A program made the translations under genes and the position numbers. Shown here piece after piece: positions 1-3,964 of a stretch of 5,340 nucleotides of DNA. Below the pieces are notes generated by a model, which did no database searches, was not told where the DNA came from, and saw only the letters and a program-made list of their open reading frames with translations. Position 1 is the stretch's first letter. Every line of letters starts with the position of its first letter. This stretch comes from UBA4744 sp035282865 (lineage in GTDB: Bacteria; Actinomycetota; Acidimicrobiia; Spongiisociales; UBA4744), in NCBI GenBank assembly GCA_035282865.1, contig DATEVB010000029.1, forward strand, positions 1 to 5,340, written 5' to 3'.

Positions 1-257
1 GGCTTGATGTAGTAGTAGATATCATCGAAGTCGATCTCGTTGAGGAGACCACCTCCGCCCCATTGCGGGATAGGCTTACGCAGCCAACGCTGATAAGCCC
101 TCAACCGGAACTCGAGCATCCAAGCGGGCTCACCCTTCATCTCCGACATCTGCACGATGATGCCCTCGCTCAAACCCTTCTCAGGTTTGAAAACATAATC
201 CTCCCGGTCGCTCCACCCCAACTTGTAAGCACCCAAATCAATATCGACCGTAACCAT
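1..257 (-). CDS. sufB: Fe-S cluster assembly scaffold protein SufB, N-terminal part (runs off left edge)
   Basis: SufB is the scaffold subunit of the cytosolic SufBCD complex, on which Fe-S clusters are built before transfer to apoproteins. The 85 visible residues match the SufB N-terminus: a G-Y-x-x-G-W segment (residues 9-15), K-G-L-S-E (27-31), the hallmark K-G-E-P-x-W-M-L-E-F-R-L-x-A-Y (41-55), W-L-x-x-P-x-P-x-W-G (58-67) and I-D-F-D-D-I-Y-Y-Y (75-83). Family members are usually about 470 aa, so roughly a sixth is present; the core beta-helix lies outside. The ATG at 257 is fixed by an in-frame TGA two codons upstream (261-263), and a GGGGTGA Shine-Dalgarno-like stretch lies 7 nt before it. 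No minus-strand gene precedes it here, so it probably opens a suf operon continuing leftwards (inference). Third positions end in T or A more often than in the genes to the right. Identification is from recognised motifs, not a database search. Confidence 0.93.
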   Translation of the reverse strand, partial: MVTVDIDLGAYKLGWSDREDYVFKPEKGLSEGIIVQMSEMKGEPAWMLEFRLRAYQRWLRKPIPQWGGGGLLNEIDFDDIYYYIK

Positions 258-264
258 ATCTCAC

Positions 265-271
265 TCACCCC
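265..271 (-). promoter_or_regulatory. Ribosome binding site of sufB
   Basis: On the minus strand this reads GGGGTGA and ends 7 nt before the sufB ATG. The GGTGA core can pair with the 3' end of 16S rRNA. With the in-frame TGA between it and the ATG, it supports the chosen start and implies that sufB has a leader, unlike four other genes in the window. Confidence 0.5.
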
Positions 272-277
272 AATTTG

Positions 278-301
278 CACTACCAACGTAGTGGATACTA
301 C
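278..301. promoter_or_regulatory. Operator-like alternating inverted repeats upstream of sufB
   Basis: Three related half-sites alternate in orientation: CACTAC (278-283), GTAGTG (288-293) and ACTAC (297-301). The first two form a perfect 6-bp inverted repeat with a 4-nt centre (CAAC). The last two form a 5-bp inverted repeat, also with a 4-nt centre (GGAT). The set lies 21-44 bp upstream of the sufB start and overlaps the candidate -10 hexamer, as a repressor site would. suf operons in actinobacteria and cyanobacteria are often controlled by an Fe-S-sensing SufR repressor; that this is its site is inference only. Confidence 0.45.
295..300 (-). promoter_or_regulatory. Candidate -10 element of the sufB promoter
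   Basis: The minus strand reads TAGTAT, which matches TANNNT and 4 of 6 positions of TATAAT. It would start transcription near 288, giving a leader of about 30 nt that contains the ribosome binding site. The -35 region is poor (CCTACA-like, about 18 nt upstream). The overlap with the inverted repeats is the main reason to consider it. Confidence 0.35.
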
Positions 302-528
302 AACCGGCGGAGGCTTACTGTAGGTGGCTATGCACAACGGGAATGGCTGGGCTGCGCCGCCTCACGCGGTTGATCGCTGAGGCCGCCCGGTGAGGCCGAG
401 CCAGAATTCGTTCACAGCCCGGTTCTAATCCGGCGGGGCGGCTTTCCGTGAAGCGGAGCAGCTCAGTGCTGTGTCTGGCAGATACGGTCTTCGAAATGCT
501 GGGCCGTCGTCGCCGGGCGAGAGACTGA

Positions 529-534
529 TAGCTT
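529..534 (+). promoter_or_regulatory. -10 element of a leaderless promoter for the 542 gene
   Basis: TAGCTT fits TANNNT and stands 7 nt before the ATG at 542, which would place the transcription start at or next to the start codon. No Shine-Dalgarno sequence lies at a usable distance (the nearest purine run, GAGAG, is about 17 nt away). No clear -35 box is visible. The same arrangement recurs at three other genes in the window. Confidence 0.5.
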
Positions 535-541
535 CCCCATC

Positions 542-1006
542 ATGCCGGTGATCGTGATTGGCGCAGATACTCCGATCGGAGCGGCAATCGTTGCCGCCCT
601 CCTGTCGCGCGGCGGCGAGATACGCGCCTTTGTCACCGACCCGGCCGGAGGAGCTGCTCTCCGAGCGCAAGGGGCCAAGGTGGCGATCGGGGATCTGTCC
701 GACGGATCACATGTGGAGGCTGCCGCCCACAACGCTTTCACGGCGGTGCTGGTGGAAGCATCCGCAGCAGATGGTCGACCACTGGCCTTCGCCGACGGGA
801 CAACCGGGGTTCTGAGGGCATGGGCGGGCGCACTTCGGGACGCCGGCGTGCGACGCGCCATCTGGGTCGGCGATCCGGCGCCATCTCTCGTCGCCGGGAG
901 CGCGGCCGAGGTCACCGTGGTCACCCCGGCCGGCCGGGCCGACCACGAAGTCGCCCGCCAGGTGGCCGATCTCAACGACAGGGAGAACCTGCTACCTGAA
1001 CCCTGA
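542..1006 (+). CDS. Compact NAD(P)-binding Rossmann-fold protein (atypical SDR / NmrA-like)
   Basis: A 154-aa cytosolic protein with the order of an atypical short-chain dehydrogenase core. Strand 1 and the dinucleotide loop are V-I-G-A-D-T-P-I-G (residues 5-13), followed by a helix and then strand 2, R-A-F-V-T-D-P (28-34). Next come G-D-L-S-D (50-54), where this family binds the adenine side, a strand A-V-L-V-E-A, a helix ending R-D-A-G-V-R, the strand R-A-I-W-V-G-D, and a last strand with T-V-V-T-P-A-G. Two family positions differ: the middle Gly of G-x-x-G-x-x-G is Thr10, and the Arg that often ends strand 2 (R-D-P in NADP-binding members) is Thr32. No Y-x-x-x-K catalytic pair is seen, and the protein is well short of the usual 210-300 aa. 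It may therefore bind a nucleotide without acting as an oxidoreductase, or may be a reduced paralogue. Substrate unknown. It diverges from sufB and ends 7 bp from the convergent peptidase gene. Confidence 0.78.
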   Translation: MPVIVIGADTPIGAAIVAALLSRGGEIRAFVTDPAGGAALRAQGAKVAIGDLSDGSHVEAAAHNAFTAVLVEASAADGRPLAFADGTTGVLRAWAGALRDAGVRRAIWVGDPAPSLVAGSAAEVTVVTPAGRADHEVARQVADLNDRENLLPEP

Positions 1007-1013
1007 AACCTGT

Positions 1014-1598
1014 CTACTTGAAGTCCGTCTCGCCTCGCTCGATGGCCAGCTCCAGGAGCCAGCGTTCCCAGGCGTCTCGCAGATACGGGTAGGGGTTGAC
1101 GGGTCGCCCGTTGATGTGCAGCTCGAAATGAGTGTGGGCACCACCCCATTCAGCATTCCCGCTATCGCCCACATAGCCGATCACTTGCCCGGCCTCAACG
1201 TTGTCGCCGACTTCGAGTCCCTCGACGAACGCATAGTCGGGGCCGCCCCGGCGATCATCGGTACCGGGCCTGTCGTTGTTCAGGTGCATATACCAGGAGT
1301 TCGTGCCGTCCCCGTGATCGATCGTGATGTAGTACCCCGAGCGGTCGCCGTTGCTCATGGTCCTGATCACCCCGTCGAATACCGCAACGACGGAGGCCAT
1401 CTTGGTACCCATCAAATCGACGCCCTGGTGGCTGCGTCCGTCCGACCGGGCCACTCCCCAGGAATCGACGAACTCGGTCTGCTCGTCGAGCTGAGGGAAC
1501 CGCATATACAGATCGTCGGCCGCTACGGCACCCGGAACGGACGAGGCGAAGATCGCCACACCTGTGATCATGCCGGTCAATGCGCGTCGAATATTCAT
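1014..1598 (-). CDS. Secreted M23 (LytM-type) metallopeptidase
   Basis: Predicted zinc endopeptidase that cuts peptidoglycan cross-bridges outside the cell membrane. From the ATG at 1598 the product has 194 aa. Residues 1-26 form a signal peptide (N-I-R-R positive start, hydrophobic core, A-V-A before the likely cut). The M23 domain fills the rest, with H-Q-G-V-D (zinc ligands His57 and Asp61), a Y-x-x-I-D-H-G-D-G strand, Y-M-H-L with the conserved His105, G-Q-V-I-G-Y-V-G-D-S-G, and H-T-H-F-E-L (His155 and zinc ligand His157), closing with N-P-Y-P-Y-L. All metal and catalytic residues are present, so it should be active rather than an EnvC-like activator. No SH3, LysM or coiled-coil domain is attached. 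The frame stays open for 30 codons upstream, but only the 1598 start puts the signal peptide at the N-terminus. A short AGGT lies 6 nt before it. The gene is convergent with the Rossmann protein gene, leaving no room for a terminator between them. Confidence 0.9.
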   Translation of the reverse strand: MNIRRALTGMITGVAIFASSVPGAVAADDLYMRFPQLDEQTEFVDSWGVARSDGRSHQGVDLMGTKMASVVAVFDGVIRTMSNGDRSGYYITIDHGDGTNSWYMHLNNDRPGTDDRRGGPDYAFVEGLEVGDNVEAGQVIGYVGDSGNAEWGGAHTHFELHINGRPVNPYPYLRDAWERWLLELAIERGETDFK

Positions 1599-1645
1599 CT
1601 GTTTACCTATTGAGGAAAGCCCAAACTGACCAGAAGGGCCTGGCA

Positions 1646-1673
1646 ACCATAACGGGATGGCCGATTCATGCAA
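1646..1673 (-). promoter_or_regulatory. Candidate promoter of the M23 peptidase gene
   Basis: On the minus strand, TTGCAT (1668-1673) is followed after 16 nt by TATGGT (1646-1651), a plausible -35/-10 pair with weak -35 and fair -10 matches. Transcription would begin near 1639, giving a leader of about 40 nt that includes the AGGT before the start codon. The -35 element lies within an inverted repeat. Confidence 0.35.
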
Positions 1674-1683
1674 ATCGATGCAT
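1668..1683. repeat. Short inverted repeat ATGCA-N6-TGCAT
   Basis: Two 5-bp arms, ATGCA and TGCAT, flank AATCGA in the divergent spacer between the peptidase and dehydrogenase genes. The left arm coincides with the candidate -35 of the peptidase promoter, so it could be a regulator site. The arms are short and chance is possible. Confidence 0.25.
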
Positions 1684-1783
1684 AGCAATTGCCGCCATAT
1701 CTGCCTTGAACAACCCCCGGCACCACCATCCAGGGTGCCTCGCCCCCGTCACGCATCGGATTTGGATAGCCACGAATGGTTGG

Positions 1784-1832
1784 CGCCGCCCTCCCCACAA
1801 AACACTTTGGGTGGCGTGACCGTCAACCGCCC
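1784..1832. repeat. Three mutually pairing GC-rich segments upstream of the dehydrogenase
   Basis: CGCCGCCC (1784-1791) can pair with GGGTGGCG (1809-1816) over 8 bp with one G-T wobble. The GGGTGG part of the latter can instead pair with CCGCCC (1827-1832), which is followed by TTT. This is the geometry of two alternative hairpins, but the segments lie upstream of the likely dehydrogenase start site. They would matter in RNA only if transcription begins further upstream. There is no long T-run, so neither hairpin is a good terminator. Confidence 0.2.
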
Positions 1833-1852
1833 TTTCGCCTTGGCCGGGCGCG

Positions 1853-1858
1853 TATCGT
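1853..1858 (+). promoter_or_regulatory. -10 element of a leaderless promoter for the dehydrogenase gene
   Basis: TATCGT fits TANNNT and ends 7 nt before the ATG at 1866, the same spacing as at the 542 gene. The only purine run near the start (GGA) is too close to the ATG to act as a ribosome binding site. No clear -35 box is seen. The element favours the 1866 start over the open frame's upstream ATG at 1776. Confidence 0.5.
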
Positions 1859-1865
1859 TGGACCT

Positions 1866-2891
1866 ATGACAGTCCACAGCCTCCGGTTCCACGGCCCCGG
1901 CGACCTGCGGTCCGAGGAGGTCGATCTCCGGCCCTACGGACCGGGCGACGTGGTCGTCGCAGTCCAGGCCTGCGGCGTGTGCGGCTCCGACCTCCATTTC
2001 CTCGACGGCTCCGCCCGGACCGGGCATGTTCCGATCACCCTGGGTCACGAGATCGCCGGTCGGATCGTGGAGTCCGGGGATCCTTCCTGGATGGTCGACG
2101 ATGAGGTGGTCGTGGCGGCCGGGGTGACGTGCGGCTCTTGCGTGGCGTGCCGCAGCGATCGGGAGATGATCTGCGAGCGCCTGGCCATGACGGGTATCGA
2201 CTTCGACGGCGGCCTGGCCGACAAAGTCGTGGTACCGGGAAGCGCCTTGCTGGCCCGGCCTTCCGGAGTAGCCGCTGAGGTGGCGGCCACCGCCGTCGAT
2301 GCCGGAGCAACGGCGTTCCACGCTGTGGTCTGTCGAGGACAAGTGCAAACGGGCGATGCGGTGGTGATCATCGGGGCGGGAGGTTTGGGTTCGTACGGCA
2401 TCCAATTTGCCCGGGCGTTGGGCGCAGCGCCGGTGATCGTGGCCGATCGCGATCCGGCCGCGTTGGCCCGAGCCAGAGAGTTACACGCCGATGAGACGAT
2501 CCTGGTCGAACCGGGGACCTCCATCGGTCGTGCCGTCAAACTCCTCACCGGAGGAGGTGTCGACCGAGCCATCGAGTTCGTGGGACGGGCCGCCACTCTC
2601 GACGCCGCCGTCAAATCCCTTCGACCCGGGGGAACCGCAGTTGCCGTCGGCGTCGGGACGGAGCCGCTCACCACACTTCCGCCCGTGTTGTGGGCGCGGA
2701 ACGAGTACGCCCTCCTCGGCTCGTTCGGCAGCCACCGGCGCGACGTCGAACAGGTCCTCGCCCGGCTGGCCGACGGCACACTGCAAACGCCGGTGCGCGA
2801 CACCATCCCATTGGCAGGTGCCCAAGAGGTCATCATGGCGGCGGCAAATGGCACCCGACCTGCGGCCGGGCGCTTGATTGTCATTCCCTAG
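1866..2891 (+). CDS. Zinc-dependent medium-chain alcohol dehydrogenase (MDR family)
   Basis: Predicted cytosolic NAD(H)-dependent oxidoreductase of alcohols or ketones, 341 aa, the usual MDR length. The N-terminal catalytic domain has G-V-C-G-S-D-L-H with zinc ligand Cys39, G-H-E with His61 and Glu62, and Asp145 in the position of the third protein ligand. A Cys-His-Asp set is known from Rhodococcus ADH-A. Cys89, Cys92, Cys95 and Cys103 form the structural zinc lobe. The coenzyme domain has G-A-G-G-L-G (170-175) and an acidic Asp194 at the end of the second strand (I-V-A-D-R-D), which favours NAD over NADP. The last residues (G-R-L-I-V-I-P) are typical of the family end. The reading frame is open back to an ATG at 1776, but those 30 extra residues are basic and unlike the family, whereas M-T-V-H-S-L-R-F-H-G-P-G-D is a normal MDR start. 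Substrate cannot be told from sequence; sorbitol- or threonine-dehydrogenase-like specificities remain possible. It is a single gene, convergent with the membrane protein gene. Confidence 0.92.
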   Translation: MTVHSLRFHGPGDLRSEEVDLRPYGPGDVVVAVQACGVCGSDLHFLDGSARTGHVPITLGHEIAGRIVESGDPSWMVDDEVVVAAGVTCGSCVACRSDREMICERLAMTGIDFDGGLADKVVVPGSALLARPSGVAAEVAATAVDAGATAFHAVVCRGQVQTGDAVVIIGAGGLGSYGIQFARALGAAPVIVADRDPAALARARELHADETILVEPGTSIGRAVKLLTGGGVDRAIEFVGRAATLDAAVKSLRPGGTAVAVGVGTEPLTTLPPVLWARNEYALLGSFGSHRRDVEQVLARLADGTLQTPVRDTIPLAGAQEVIMAAANGTRPAAGRLIVIP

Positions 2892-2945
2892 GCGGGCCCA
2901 GCAGCTCCACACCGGGCCGTACCGGCGGATCTCGGCGCATGATCA

Positions 2946-3893
2946 TCACCCTTTCTCGCTCCAACGCCGCCCAACGACCTCTTGCTCGAGCGTCTCGAGC
3001 CCAAGCTTCATTTGCTCGGTTGCTTCTGCAGCATGGCCGGTCTTTCGCACCCGCCATCGTCGTGTCACTGCTGCGGCCACCGAACCGGAGACGATGATCA
3101 GATACGAAACGATGTACAACCACAGGAGCAGTAATGCCACGGCTCCAAAGGTTGCATACGTTGCCCCAAGGCCGCCGGCGCGATCGAGGTAGTACTGGAG
3201 GCCGAGTGAAACCCCGACCATCCCGCCCGTCGTCATCAGAGCCGCCAACCAGGTCCCCGGCAGGCGGCGGGGAGGGGCAAACCGATACAGCAACCAGAAG
3301 AACCCCAACAGGCTGATTGAAGCCACGGGAATCCGCAACGCGGCCCACAGATCGATCGGCCAGGCAAAACGGGTGATCTCCTGGAGCCAATCGCGGATTG
3401 CCTGCCCGGCGATGATCAGCACCGACGAGAGGATCAGGGCCAGGCCAACGGCGACGGTGAGCCCGGTAGCGATGAGCCGCGTTTCCCACCACGGCCGGTC
3501 CTCGTCGATCCCCTCCACCCTGGTGAGCACCCGCATGATGGTGAGCACTCCGCGTGTCCCGAACCACAGAGCCACGACGGCGGCGAGCACGATGACGATG
3601 CCTTCGCGATCCCTGACAATATCGGACGTGGCCCGCAACGTGCTGCCGATGAATTCGGCGACCTCGACCGGTGCGATCAACGAGATCACCCGAACCGTCT
3701 CCGCTTGCGCTTCCACGGTCTTCCCAAAGAAGGAGGCGGCGGTGAGAAGCACAACGGCGCCGGGAACGAGAGCAAAGATGATGTTGTAGGCGATGGCGCC
3801 GGCCAGTACGGCCGGGCCTGCCGCACTTAACCGCACCCAGAATCTGACGACCGGCAACTCGCCGATTCGTTCGATGAATGATGGACGCGCCAT
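2946..3893 (-). CDS. YihY/virulence factor BrkB family inner-membrane protein
   Basis: A 315-aa polytopic membrane protein of the YihY (formerly RbnA/BrkB) family, whose biochemical role is not established; the old claim that E. coli YihY is RNase BN was withdrawn. Six hydrophobic helices can be placed near residues 26-52, 98-112, 142-164, 185-203, 214-236 and 249-274. Family signatures seen are A-Y-N-I-I-F-A-L-V-P in helix 1, Y-R-F-A-P-P-R-R (203-210) before helix 5, and Y-A-T-F-G-A-V with L-L-L-W-L-Y in helix 6. Where most members have G-A-E-L near the end of helix 6, this protein has G-S-V-A (270-273), losing the acidic residue. The tail after 276 is charged and cytoplasmic. The frame can also start at a TTG (3899), but the ATG at 3893 is preferred because it lies 6 nt after a TAACCT element. 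The gene is divergent from the lipoprotein gene with 71 bp between them. Confidence 0.9.
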   Translation of the reverse strand: MARPSFIERIGELPVVRFWVRLSAAGPAVLAGAIAYNIIFALVPGAVVLLTAASFFGKTVEAQAETVRVISLIAPVEVAEFIGSTLRATSDIVRDREGIVIVLAAVVALWFGTRGVLTIMRVLTRVEGIDEDRPWWETRLIATGLTVAVGLALILSSVLIIAGQAIRDWLQEITRFAWPIDLWAALRIPVASISLLGFFWLLYRFAPPRRLPGTWLAALMTTGGMVGVSLGLQYYLDRAGGLGATYATFGAVALLLLWLYIVSYLIIVSGSVAAAVTRRWRVRKTGHAAEATEQMKLGLETLEQEVVGRRWSEKG

Positions 3894-3899
3894 TCGCAA

Positions 3900-3905
3900 A
3901 GGTTA
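3900..3905 (-). promoter_or_regulatory. -10 element of a leaderless promoter for the YihY-family gene
   Basis: The minus strand reads TAACCT, fitting TANNNT, and ends 6 nt before the ATG at 3893. It directly abuts the alternative TTG at 3899, which it therefore argues against. No Shine-Dalgarno sequence lies between the element and the ATG. Confidence 0.5.
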
Positions 3906-3952
3906 GGGCCGATACTCACCGGGCTTGCGCCCTTCCCGAACCAGGTTCTTCG

Positions 3953-3958
3953 TACACT
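3953..3958 (+). promoter_or_regulatory. -10 element of a leaderless promoter for the lipoprotein gene
   Basis: TACACT fits TANNNT and ends 6 nt before the ATG at 3965. Another ATG at 3960 is in a frame that stops after nine codons. The spacer back to the opposite-facing TAACCT element is only 47 bp, so the two promoters must use overlapping -35 territory; neither -35 is clear. Confidence 0.5.
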
Positions 3959-3964
3959 GATGCG

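Noticed and set aside
63..323. Plus-strand open frame of 86 codons at the left edge
   Set aside because: It lies mostly antisense to sufB, whose conserved motifs are unambiguous, and its 3' end covers the sufB regulatory repeats.
453..505. Possible tRNA start (GCGGAGCAGCTCAGTG) with a downstream TTCGAAAT
   Set aside because: The words resemble a tRNA 5' end and a T-loop, but no acceptor, D, anticodon or T stems can be formed around them.
463..1149. Minus-strand open frame of 228 codons across the Rossmann protein gene
   Set aside because: The translation is Ala/Arg/Ser-rich without motifs and overlaps the M23 coding sequence in another frame; it is a shadow of GC-rich coding DNA.
1599..1700. 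Cyclic di-AMP (ydaO-type) riboswitch before the secreted peptidase gene
   Set aside because: Actinobacterial cell-wall hydrolase genes often carry one, so I looked for its conserved GGGGGACCCA-like and GGGGTGAATC-like segments on the minus strand; neither is present and the leader is too short.
1776..1865. N-terminal extension of 30 residues on the dehydrogenase
   Set aside because: The extra residues do not resemble MDR N-termini and would span the TATCGT promoter element; the 1866 ATG gives a normal family start.
2045..2884. Minus-strand open frame of 279 codons within the dehydrogenase gene
   Set aside because: Compositionally biased and motif-free, while the plus strand has a complete set of MDR zinc and nucleotide-binding residues.
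2892..2945. Bidirectional terminator between the dehydrogenase and YihY-family genes
   Set aside because: Only a 4-bp GCCG-TAC-CGGC hairpin is present, with no T-run on either strand.
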